45,011 bases of DNA from positions 1 to 45,011 of the forward strand of contig CAMCMZ010000029.1 of the NCBI GenBank assembly GCA_945876185.1. The letters are read 5' to 3'. Origin of the DNA: Candidatus Kuenenia stuttgartensis (lineage in GTDB: Bacteria; Planctomycetota; UBA11346). Under the pieces are notes generated by a model, which saw only the letters and a list, made by a program, of their open reading frames with translations, did not search any database and was not told the DNA's origin. The translations under genes and the position numbers were made by a program. Of this stretch, positions 16,408 through 26,330 are shown in pieces (positions within the stretch are counted from its first letter, which is position 1; each line of letters begins with the position of its first letter).

Positions 16408-17081
16408 TTGGATTTCTCCGGGTTGTAGACGTGGGTGACCACGTCCAGCGAAACCGTGTGCAGGACATATTTGAGCTGCCCGCTTTCGCGATCGGGGCCG
16501 ACGGTGCCGGGTCGGAGGTTGATCCGGCGGACGCTCATGAAGCGCGGGTTCTTCTCAAGCACATCGATGAAGGAGATCAGTCCGTTCATGTCGCAGGACA
16601 GTTCGATCTTGTAAATCCAGTCCTCAAGTTCGGTCGCACGGCGAGTTGTTCCCGGGTTGCTGCCGGGCTGGTTGATGTTGAAGGACTTGAGCTTGACCAT
16701 GCCTTGAGCGCCTTGGATGGCGCGCGCCAGCTGTTCGATTTCCTGGCGGACCTCGGTCTTGTCGGCGACGCGCGGCAGGCGCTCTTCGGCCGCCTTGCGG
16801 TCCTTTTGGGCCTTGGCGTAGTCGGCCTGGACTTTCGGGCCTTCCAGGATGGCGGTGTCCTGCTGTGCGATCTGGGTCCGTTCGTCGTCGATCTTGCTCC
16901 AGCTTGAGCCAGGAACGCTGCGGGCCAGGAAGGCCGGGACGAGTCCTTCGTCCTTGCCCAGCACCTGTAAGTCGGTCCAGATAAGCCAGCCGACCAAACC
17001 GCAGATGATGACCGGGATGCCGACTAGGATGGCGATCTGCTGCTGCTTGGGCAACCCGGTCCAGGTGGAGGCGAGGCTCAT
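16404..17081 (-). CDS. pilO: Type IV pilus alignment protein PilO-like
   Basis: This 225-residue bitopic membrane protein has a short cytoplasmic start (MSLASTWTGLPKQQQ), one membrane helix at about residues 16-35 (IAILVGIPVIICGLVGWLIW), a periplasmic coiled-coil region rich in Lys/Glu/Gln (about 75-125), and a C-terminal alpha/beta part with KIELSCDMNGLISFIDVLEK. This layout and position are those of PilO, which pairs with PilN. The gene follows pilN by one base and overlaps the PilP-like gene by four. Confidence 0.75.
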   Translation of the reverse strand: MSLASTWTGLPKQQQIAILVGIPVIICGLVGWLIWTDLQVLGKDEGLVPAFLARSVPGSSWSKIDDERTQIAQQDTAILEGPKVQADYAKAQKDRKAAEERLPRVADKTEVRQEIEQLARAIQGAQGMVKLKSFNINQPGSNPGTTRRATELEDWIYKIELSCDMNGLISFIDVLEKNPRFMSVRRINLRPGTVGPDRESGQLKYVLHTVSLDVVTHVYNPEKSK

Positions 17082-17082
17082 C

Positions 17083-17766
17083 TCACTTCCCCTTCGCTTT
17101 GGTCGGGAACTGCTTTTCGCGCGTCCATTCGAGCGGGAATTCGAAGATCACGCGCTTGATGGTCTCGTTCCAGGAACGGGTATCAGTGCGATAAAAGGCG
17201 TCAGGACTGCCGACGAATCCGCGTTTCCAGAAATCGCTTTCGCGGATGGTCGAGGTGAACGCCTTGATGTAGTCGCCGACCTCGTCCTCTCGGGTTCCGG
17301 TGATCTTGAATTTGACTTTGACCGAATATTGGACGCCGGTTTGCTTGGCCGCGGCCGGCCCGATCTGGCCTTCGCTGCGCGGGCTGACGGTGAAATCGAG
17401 GCAGCGTGCGTCGAAGTTGGCGTGGTTCCACTTGGTCGAGAGCATGTTGGCGAAGTCGTCGATGGTGCGGGCCCAGTAGACCTTCTGCGCCAGCAGTTCG
17501 TTGACCTTGTCGCCCTGGCTCTTGACCTTGGCGATCTCGGTCTTCATGGCGGCGATCGCTTCGGACTTCTTGACCTTGTCCTCGCGCTCCAGGGTCAGGC
17601 GTTCGAGTTCGCTGTTGGACTTCGGAATGCGGACGTAGTGCAGGTAACCCCAGAAGCCGAGCAGCACCAGTGCGGCCAAGCCACCGCAGACGGCGCTGAT
17701 GACGACCGGGTTGACCCCGCTCCCTCGTTTCCGCAGCTCCGGTGGCAGCAGGTTGATGAGGATCAT
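17083..17766 (-). CDS. pilN: Type IV pilus assembly protein PilN-like
   Basis: This 227-residue protein begins MILINLLPPELRKR, the PilN hallmark tail that binds the cytoplasmic protein PilM. A membrane helix follows (VVISAVCGGLAALVLLGFWGYL, about 21-42), then a long charged coiled coil (SNSELERLTLEREDKVKKSE..., about 50-95) and a ferredoxin-like C-terminal region (YSVKVKFKITG). It is the first gene of the minus-strand pilN-pilO-pilP-like-pilQ block. PilM, normally just upstream, is not in the window. Confidence 0.82.
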   Translation of the reverse strand: MILINLLPPELRKRGSGVNPVVISAVCGGLAALVLLGFWGYLHYVRIPKSNSELERLTLEREDKVKKSEAIAAMKTEIAKVKSQGDKVNELLAQKVYWARTIDDFANMLSTKWNHANFDARCLDFTVSPRSEGQIGPAAAKQTGVQYSVKVKFKITGTREDEVGDYIKAFTSTIRESDFWKRGFVGSPDAFYRTDTRSWNETIKRVIFEFPLEWTREKQFPTKAKGK

Positions 17767-17926
17767 GTGGGAAAGGCCTGCCTATCAGGAAGCGGTGACC
17801 TGTACGGTTCAGCTGCACCAGCCGGTGCCACGCGTCGTCGCAGAAGTCGCCAGTCCTGAGGACAATACGCTACGCAGCCGGGACTGTCAAAGGCCGAGTC
17901 GGCCAATGGCCGCAAGCGGTAGAGTC

Positions 17927-18451
17927 TCATTTCCCGTCCAGGGCCAGGTCGAGGGCTGCAAGGGCGGTTTCGAGGGCGGCTTGGAGGTGGTTGGGATCAA
18001 GGTGCAGGCTGGCGGCAAGGGCAGCCTGGTCGAGGCCGCCGCGCCAGTGCAATTCCAGGATTTTGCGGTGTTCCTCCGACAGGACCCCGATCGCCCGGTC
18101 GAGCCGGCCGAGACGCGCGGCAAGGGGAGGGTCGATGCCGCGGCGGTTGGCGGGCAGCAGCTCGTCAAGCGGCTCGCCGGGATGGCTCTGGTGCCAGGCC
18201 ATGGCGTGGCTGCCGCCGAGACGGCGCAGCCAGGCGGCGAAGTCCTGGTCATCCTTGAGTTCACCCAGCGAACGCCAGGCGGCGACGATGGTGGTGGCGA
18301 CCAGGCGTTCGACCACGGTCGGCCGGCGCAGGCGGGTGCCGAGGTAGGCCGCGAGCACGGGACTGTGGCGCAGCACCAGGCTCCGCCAGGCGGAATGGTC
18401 GCCACCGCGCGCCTGGCGCACCAGGTCGGCATCGCTCACAGAGGCATCCAT
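17927..18451 (-). CDS. ECF-type sigma factor-like protein
   Basis: This 174-residue protein has the two-part layout of a sigma-70 family extracytoplasmic-function factor. A region 2-like helix set is at about residues 7-70 (DADLVRQARGGDHSAWRSLVLRH..., FAAWLRRLG). A region 4 helix-turn-helix follows at about 120-165 (LSEEHRKILELHWRGGLDQAALAASLHLDPNHLQAAL). The region 4 helices are less basic than in typical members, so DNA binding may be weak or changed. The ATG at 18451 starts the recognisable domain. It precedes pilN on the same strand by 160 bases. No anti-sigma factor is adjacent. Confidence 0.65.
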   Translation of the reverse strand: MDASVSDADLVRQARGGDHSAWRSLVLRHSPVLAAYLGTRLRRPTVVERLVATTIVAAWRSLGELKDDQDFAAWLRRLGGSHAMAWHQSHPGEPLDELLPANRRGIDPPLAARLGRLDRAIGVLSEEHRKILELHWRGGLDQAALAASLHLDPNHLQAALETALAALDLALDGK

Positions 18452-18604
18452 GCCGGCAGCATCGGGTCGGCAGCATCGACGCCAAGGGCCGGCGGCGATC
18501 GGCGGAGGTTCGACGCTAGGCCGTGGTCGATGTGGCCGCACTTGAACCTGGTCGATTTATAAGGCAAACTCACCACCATACGACCTCACCCACTACAGGC
18601 CCCC

Positions 18605-19486
18605 ATGCACCCCCTTTATATCCTGGTTGCCGACGGGAACCTGTCCGACGTCCGTTACATCACGGAATTCCTTCTCAAACAGCAGCATCGGGTCGAGACC
18701 GCCGACAAGGGCACGACCGCGCTCTCGGCGGCACTGCGCCGACGCGGCGCCGGCGACCCTTACCACCTGGTGATCGCAGAACTGAACCTGCCGGGTCTTG
18801 ATGCCATCGGGTTGGCGCGGGAATTGCGCCGGCAAAATGATCAGACGCCGGTCCTGGTACATGCCACCGGGATCCGCACCGATCCGGTTGTGGCCCAAGT
18901 TGCGGGAGGTCTCGGCAAACTGTTGCTCCATGAGCGCCCGATTGGCTTGTCGACCTTGGAACTTGAGCTTCTCGCGATCATCGGCCAGGCCCCGCGTCCG
19001 GCCGAGCAGCCGTTCTTCGGCACGGTGCGCATCGGCATGCGGGTTCCCATCACCGCCTCCTACACTGCCCCGGCCGAGGTGGACCCGCCGGATCGCCAGG
19101 ATGCGGCGTTGGAACGGCGCATCGACTCGCCGGTGCCGGGCACCACCAGCACCGAACGCCGTCGGGTGACACCGACCCGGCCGACCGGGTCGCTGCGGAC
19201 GCGGCCGGATGGGTCGAGCGGTCCGTACGACATCGGCACCGGCCGCAAGGATCCGCACGCCCCGAGCCTGCTCCCGACCACGGTGACCGCGCGGATCCGC
19301 CGCAGCATCACCGGGCAGGTCACGGCGGCTCCTCCGCCCAACGCACCGTCGCTCGCGCCGGGCACCTCGGGCCATCGCCGGGTGCTCTGCGCGCACTGCA
19401 ACGGCGAGTTCACGGTGGCGGTGAAGACCGAGACTTACACCACGATTTGCATCATTTGCGGCAAGCCGAACCGGATCGAGCCCTGA
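18605..19486 (+). CDS. Degenerate response-regulator receiver with C-terminal zinc ribbon
   Basis: This 293-residue protein starts with a CheY-like receiver domain (about residues 3-125). The acidic pocket is reduced (ADGN, with Asp10 then Gly), and the phospho-acceptor Asp is replaced by Glu59 in LVIAELNLPGLD. The switch Thr region reads VHATG, and the conserved Lys is replaced by Arg111 (ERPI). A low-complexity Pro/Thr/Arg-rich linker follows (about 135-255). The last 37 residues have a CxxC...CxxC zinc ribbon (Cys262, Cys265, Cys282, Cys285). There is no recognisable output domain. The 3' end overlaps the recombinase frame by 40 bases. It may be a phosphorylation-independent scaffold; this is inference. 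Confidence 0.7.
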   Translation: MHPLYILVADGNLSDVRYITEFLLKQQHRVETADKGTTALSAALRRRGAGDPYHLVIAELNLPGLDAIGLARELRRQNDQTPVLVHATGIRTDPVVAQVAGGLGKLLLHERPIGLSTLELELLAIIGQAPRPAEQPFFGTVRIGMRVPITASYTAPAEVDPPDRQDAALERRIDSPVPGTTSTERRRVTPTRPTGSLRTRPDGSSGPYDIGTGRKDPHAPSLLPTTVTARIRRSITGQVTAAPPPNAPSLAPGTSGHRRVLCAHCNGEFTVAVKTETYTTICIICGKPNRIEP

Positions 19487-20424
19487 CCCGCGCGGACGTC
19501 GGACCTTGGGACCAGGCCGCCGCGGCTTTTGCCGCCCACCTGCGTGACGCCCGCAACGCCAGCCCGCATACGTTGCGGGCGTACATCCGCGAACTAGCGA
19601 CCTTCAGCGCTTGGCTCACCGCCGAGGCCCCGGATGTCACCGCGCCGAGTCAACTGAGCGGCGGCACCTTGCGCGCCTTCGTTGCCGCGCGCGCGGCTGA
19701 GGGACTAGCGCCGGCGAGTACCGCTCGCCTGGTCGCGTGCCTGCGTGCTTTCTGCCGCTTCTTGGCCGCGACCGGGCGCATCGACGGGGACCCGTCGGCG
19801 CTTTTGCGAGGGCCGCGCGCGCGGCGCCATCTGCCGCACTGGCTGGAACCCGACGAGGTCGTCCGTCTGCTGGCTGTTCCGGAGGGTGACAGCGAGGCCG
19901 CGCGGCGCGATCGCGCTCTCTTGGAAGTGCTGTATTCGACCGGCATGCGCGTGGGCGAACTGGTCGCGGCCGATGATCCGGACGTCGACCTTGGCGCCGG
20001 CACGGTGCGGGTGCGCGGCAAGGGCCGCAAGGAGCGCCTGGCGCTGCTCGGCGGGCCGGCCCGGGCCGCGTTCGCCGCCTATGTCGAGGTGCGCGACCGC
20101 ATGCATGGATCGGGCGAATCAGATCGCGGCACCTTCCTCAGCATCGCGGCCAAACGCGGCGGCGGCCGCCGCCTGAGCGACCGCGATGTGCGGCGGATCC
20201 TCGCCCGGCATCTGCTGACGGCCGGCTTGTCCGGGAAGACCACGCCGCACACCCTACGGCATTCCTTCGCCACCCACCTGGTCCAGGCCGGCGCGGGCAT
20301 CCGCGAGGTCCAGGAATTGCTCGGCCACGCGAGCATCAGCACCACCGCGATCTATACCCACCTGTCGCTCGACGCCCTGCGCGAGGTCTACCGCCAGGCG
20401 CATCCGCGCGCGGGGTCGCGGTAG
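19447..20424 (+). CDS. xerC: Tyrosine recombinase, XerC/XerD type
   Basis: This site-specific recombinase has about 325 residues. The N-terminal SAM-like core-binding domain is recognised by AAFAAHLRDARNASPHTLRAYIRELATFSAWL. The catalytic domain carries all expected residues: Arg in STGMRVGELV, Lys in VRGKGRKER, His-x-x-Arg in PHTLRHSFATHL, His in LLGHASIS, and Tyr in TAIYTHLS. Chromosome-dimer resolution at dif is the usual role. The start is uncertain: TTG codons at 19447 and 19456 lie inside the upstream gene and no ATG or GTG is near, so the true start may be downstream. Whether it is XerC, XerD or a single-protein XerH-like system cannot be decided here. Confidence 0.85.
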   Translation: MHHLRQAEPDRALTRADVGPWDQAAAAFAAHLRDARNASPHTLRAYIRELATFSAWLTAEAPDVTAPSQLSGGTLRAFVAARAAEGLAPASTARLVACLRAFCRFLAATGRIDGDPSALLRGPRARRHLPHWLEPDEVVRLLAVPEGDSEAARRDRALLEVLYSTGMRVGELVAADDPDVDLGAGTVRVRGKGRKERLALLGGPARAAFAAYVEVRDRMHGSGESDRGTFLSIAAKRGGGRRLSDRDVRRILARHLLTAGLSGKTTPHTLRHSFATHLVQAGAGIREVQELLGHASISTTAIYTHLSLDALREVYRQAHPRAGSR

Positions 20425-20530
20425 GGATCCTAGTCCATCCCGACACTGCCCGACACTGCCCGGTGACGCAGCCTTGCGTTGCCGGCCTCTGCGAGTCACA
20501 TCCCCTCGCCACTCAGGCGAGGAGCCCCCC

Positions 20531-23095
<2,565 letters not shown>

Positions 23096-23126
23096 TGTCC
23101 GCCTGGATGCCAGCCTGGATTTTCAC

Positions 23127-23846
23127 ATGTTGAACGTCCTGCACGGCTTCACCGAGGACGACCTGGCCTGGAAGGAGGCCCTCGCGCCGCTGCCGGTGCG
23201 CGGGCACCTGCTGCCCGGCCACGGCTGGCGGCCCTGCCCGGCCGGCACCAGCCATCTCAGCCTTGCCCGCGAGATCGCCGGTCGCCTGACCGGCGACCCG
23301 GTGGATCTGCTCGGCTACAGCCTCGGTGGCCGCATCGCCCTGTCGATCGCGCTCGACTTCCCCCAGCGCCTCCGCCGCCTTGTCCTGGTGAGCTGCTGCC
23401 CCGGCATCGCCGACCCGCTCGAGCGCACCCAGCGCCGCAGCCGCGACGAGCGCCTTGCGGAATGGCTGGAAAAGGACGGTCTCGGCCCGTTCCTTGCCTA
23501 CTGGGAGACCCTGCCGGCGCTCAAGCCCGGCCGGCCATTGCCCCCGGCGCTGGAGGAATCCATCCGCGCGCGTCGGCTATCGCACGATCCCGCTGGCCTC
23601 GCCGCCGCCCTGCGCCTGCTCGGCCAGGGCGTTATGGAACCGGTGTGGGACCGCCTGCCCACCCTGAAACTTCCGGTTCTGCTGGTGGTGGGCGCCGCCG
23701 ACGCCAACTACCGCCCGGTGATGACCCGCATGGCCGACGCCATCCCGGGCGCCCGCCTGGTCGAGATCCCTGGTGCTGGGCACGGCATCCACCGCGAACA
23801 GCCGGATGCGTTGCGCTTGGTGGTAGAGTCATTTCTGCGCGGGTGA
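23127..23846 (+). CDS. MenH-like alpha/beta hydrolase
   Basis: This 239-residue alpha/beta hydrolase opens with LHGFTEDDLAW (strand and oxyanion loop). The nucleophile elbow is GYSLGGR with Ser65, and the catalytic His is in GAGHGIHRE. The block RLSHDPAGLAAALRLLGQGVMEPVW resembles the MenH motif that separates SHCHC synthase (menaquinone synthesis) from other hydrolases. No other men gene is nearby, so the role is provisional; a generic lipase or esterase is possible. It follows glgP closely and may be co-transcribed. Confidence 0.65.
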   Translation: MLNVLHGFTEDDLAWKEALAPLPVRGHLLPGHGWRPCPAGTSHLSLAREIAGRLTGDPVDLLGYSLGGRIALSIALDFPQRLRRLVLVSCCPGIADPLERTQRRSRDERLAEWLEKDGLGPFLAYWETLPALKPGRPLPPALEESIRARRLSHDPAGLAAALRLLGQGVMEPVWDRLPTLKLPVLLVVGAADANYRPVMTRMADAIPGARLVEIPGAGHGIHREQPDALRLVVESFLRG

Positions 23847-23927
23847 TTCATGCGGTCGTTGTCATGTTTTGGCACAACGGGCATTTCACGGCGATTGAGC
23901 TGCAACCTGACTGCCATCATTAGCGCC

Positions 23928-24824
23928 ATGAATCGTCTTGCCCTGGTCATTTTCTTTGTCGTCATCCTCACCGCCTTGAAGGCGAGTGAGGACTTGAAAA
24001 CCACCTCATTTGCGGGAACGCCGCCGGCGTGGTCAAACGCCAGTGGCAAGGATCAGTACGGCAATTGGGCGGAACTCACCGTCGCTGGCGTCACACAACG
24101 GTTCCGATGGGTTGCTCCTGGGACATTTATGATGGGATCGTCGTCCGCAGAAAAGACGGTTGCCTTGCAGTCCGGGGCAGCGATCTCATCGGTCAACGAC
24201 GAAACTCCACACCTGGTGACGCTCACCAAGGGCTATTGGCTGGCCGACAGTGCTTGCACGCAGGGGCTTTGGCTAGCCATTGTTGGAGTCAATCCGGCCG
24301 CCTTTAAGGAATCACTGGAGAATCCAGTGGAAATGGTGTCACGGGATGATTGCGAGGATTTCCTGGGGAAACTCAACGCAAAGATTCCTGGCGCAAAATT
24401 CCGTTTTCCCAGCGAGGCGGAGTGGGAATTCGCCTGCCGTGCGGGAACCACTACGCCGTACAGCTTCGGTGAAACGATCACCCCGGCGCAGGTGAACTAT
24501 GATGGGAATCACCCTTTTGGAACTGGGCAGAAAGGCCTTTTTCGGCAGAAGACGGTATCAGTAAAAAGCCTGCCCCCAAATCCCTGGGGACTCTATGAGA
24601 TGCACGGCAATGTTTGGCAGTGGTGCAGCGATTGGTATGGCGATTACCCGTCAGGTGCCGTTTCTGACCCCAACGGGCCGCCTTCCGGATTGGGTCGGGT
24701 GGTGCGCGGTGGAGGTCGGCGGAATTCCGCTTGGCACTGCCGATCTGCCAGTCGCTCCGGATCAGGTCCAAGTTACCGGAATTCCAGTCTCGGTTTTCGG
24801 CTCGCTGCCCAGGCAAGTCCATGA
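23928..24824 (+). CDS. SUMF1/formylglycine-generating-enzyme-fold protein, secreted
   Basis: This 298-residue protein has an N-terminal signal or anchor segment (RLALVIFFVVILTALKA). The FGE-sulfatase fold is recognised by FRWVAPGTFMMGS, KGYWLADSACTQGLWLAIVG, RFPSEAEWEFACRAGT, NPWGLYEMHGNVWQWCSDWYG and RNSSLGFRLA. The region holding the catalytic Cys pair in true FGE (near RVVRGGGRRNSAWHCRSASR) keeps only one Cys, so sulfatase activation is unlikely. Many bacterial members of this fold are non-enzymatic or ligand-binding. The gene looks richer in A and T than its neighbours, which may hint at recent acquisition. The start at 23928 is chosen for the signal peptide. Confidence 0.75.
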   Translation: MNRLALVIFFVVILTALKASEDLKTTSFAGTPPAWSNASGKDQYGNWAELTVAGVTQRFRWVAPGTFMMGSSSAEKTVALQSGAAISSVNDETPHLVTLTKGYWLADSACTQGLWLAIVGVNPAAFKESLENPVEMVSRDDCEDFLGKLNAKIPGAKFRFPSEAEWEFACRAGTTTPYSFGETITPAQVNYDGNHPFGTGQKGLFRQKTVSVKSLPPNPWGLYEMHGNVWQWCSDWYGDYPSGAVSDPNGPPSGLGRVVRGGGRRNSAWHCRSASRSGSGPSYRNSSLGFRLAAQASP

Positions 24825-24946
24825 AGGTTTCGTGCCGGATAGATTTGAACTGCGTGGGGACGTGCGCAAAGCAAGGTTGAGCTGCGCGAGTTGTACGCCC
24901 AGGCCAGGTTGCGTGCCTGCCATCCGGCCTAGGCTGCCTCGTGCCC

Positions 24947-25543
24947 ATGATCACCGTCATCGACAACTACGACAGCTTCACCTGGAATCTCGTGCAGTAC
25001 CTGTGGGAGCTCGGGGCCGAGGTGAAGGTCTACCGCAATGATGAACGCACCGTTGCCGAGGTGATCGCGGAGCGCCCAAGCCACCTGCTGATCTCGCCCG
25101 GGCCATGCTCGCCGAACGAGGCCGGCATCAGCCTGGCGCTCATCCCGGCGGCGGCGCAGGCGGGGTTGCCCCTCCTGGGCGTGTGCCTGGGGCACCAGTC
25201 TATCGGGCAGGCCTTCGGCGGGGTGGTGCGGCGCGCGGGGCGGCTCATGCACGGCAAGACCAGCCGCATCGTCCACGACGGGCGCGGCGTGTTCAGTGGC
25301 CTGCCGAGTCCGTTCACCGCCACGCGCTACCACAGCTTGGTGGTCGATGACGCGCTCCCGCCGGGACTGATCGCCACGGCCTGGAGCGAAGACCAGCACG
25401 AACTGATGGGCGTGCGCCATCTCGAGTTGCCGATCGAGGGCGTGCAGTTCCATCCCGAGAGTTTTCTCACCGAGCATGGTCATCAGATGCTCAGGAATTT
25501 CCTGACGTTTGCGCCGGTTTCCGCCGGCGCGGGGGCGGCATGA
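24947..25543 (+). CDS. pabA/trpG: Glutamine amidotransferase subunit of anthranilate / aminodeoxychorismate synthase
   Basis: This 198-residue class I glutamine amidotransferase delivers ammonia to chorismate-using synthases (folate or tryptophan path). The triad is visible: Cys80 in [13 protein letters not shown], and His169 and Glu171 in [27 protein letters not shown] and [13 protein letters not shown] are family blocks. The start at ATG 24947 is preferred over GTG 24941. Its stop overlaps the scpB start in ATGA. No pabB or trpE partner is in the window, so the choice between PabA and TrpG is open; one protein may serve both. Confidence 0.9.
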   Translation: MITVIDNYDSFTWNLVQYLWELGAEVKVYRNDERTVAEVIAERPSHLLISPGPCSPNEAGISLALIPAAAQAGLPLLGVCLGHQSIGQAFGGVVRRAGRLMHGKTSRIVHDGRGVFSGLPSPFTATRYHSLVVDDALPPGLIATAWSEDQHELMGVRHLELPIEGVQFHPESFLTEHGHQMLRNFLTFAPVSAGAGAA

Positions 25544-26322
25544 GCAGCGACGCGGAGGTTCCCGCGCAACCAGGGGAAGCGGTGCCGGAGCATCCGCCAA
25601 CCGGCGACAGTGCCGCGATCGCGACGGAATCGGCAGCAGTCGCTGCTGCGGACGCCGCCGACGTCCAGACCGCAGAAACAGCCCTGGTCGATACCGTCAG
25701 CGACGACCTGCCGCCGATCGAGACGCTCGATGCTGAAACGGCGAAGGCGCAGTTGTTGCCGGATGAGGCGCCCGTGGCGGTGCCGGACGCGGCCGACCTG
25801 CCGCCAGCGGAACTGCGCGCGGCGATCGAGGCGCTGCTGTTCGTTTCGACCCGGCCGCTGGGCAGCGAACGCATCGCGACCTGCCTGCCCGGCACCGATG
25901 CGGGTTATCTCGAAGGCTTCCTGACCGGGTTGCAGGCTCGCTACGACCGAGAACGCCGGGGCTGGGAACTCCGCCGCGTCGCGCACGGCTGGCAGCTTCT
26001 GACGCGGCGCGACTGCTACCCTTGGGTGCGCCAGCTTGAGCGGAAAGAGCCCCCGGCCCGCCTGACCCGGGGCGCGTTGGAGACGTTGTCCATCGTCGCC
26101 TACCGCCAGCCGGTGACGCGCGGGGCGATCGAGGACATCCGTGGCGTCCAGTGCGGGCCGGTGCTGCGCCAACTGATGGATTTGCGCCTGGTCCAGGTGG
26201 TCGGCCGCGATGAGAAGGCGCTCGGGCATCCGCTGCTCTACGGCACGACCGAGGCCTTCCTCGCCCGCTTTGGCCTGGGCTCGCTCACCGACCTGCCGCG
26301 CAAGCACGAATTCGGCGGTTGA
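25540..26322 (+). CDS. scpB: Segregation and condensation protein B
   Basis: ScpB is a winged-helix partner in the SMC-ScpA-ScpB condensin. The 260-residue protein starts with an unusual acidic, Ala-rich extension of about 85 residues. The conserved domain follows, beginning [23 protein letters not shown], with the signature [31 protein letters not shown] and the second winged helix [33 protein letters not shown]. The ATG at 25540 overlaps the pabA/trpG stop by four bases. scpA is not adjacent, unlike in many genomes. Confidence 0.92.
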   Translation: MSSDAEVPAQPGEAVPEHPPTGDSAAIATESAAVAAADAADVQTAETALVDTVSDDLPPIETLDAETAKAQLLPDEAPVAVPDAADLPPAELRAAIEALLFVSTRPLGSERIATCLPGTDAGYLEGFLTGLQARYDRERRGWELRRVAHGWQLLTRRDCYPWVRQLERKEPPARLTRGALETLSIVAYRQPVTRGAIEDIRGVQCGPVLRQLMDLRLVQVVGRDEKALGHPLLYGTTEAFLARFGLGSLTDLPRKHEFGG

Positions 26323-26330
26323 TCCCGGTC

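Noticed and set aside
20425-20530. Short tandem CGACACTGCC repeat before glgP
   Set aside because: Only two units; too short to claim a regulatory or iteron function.
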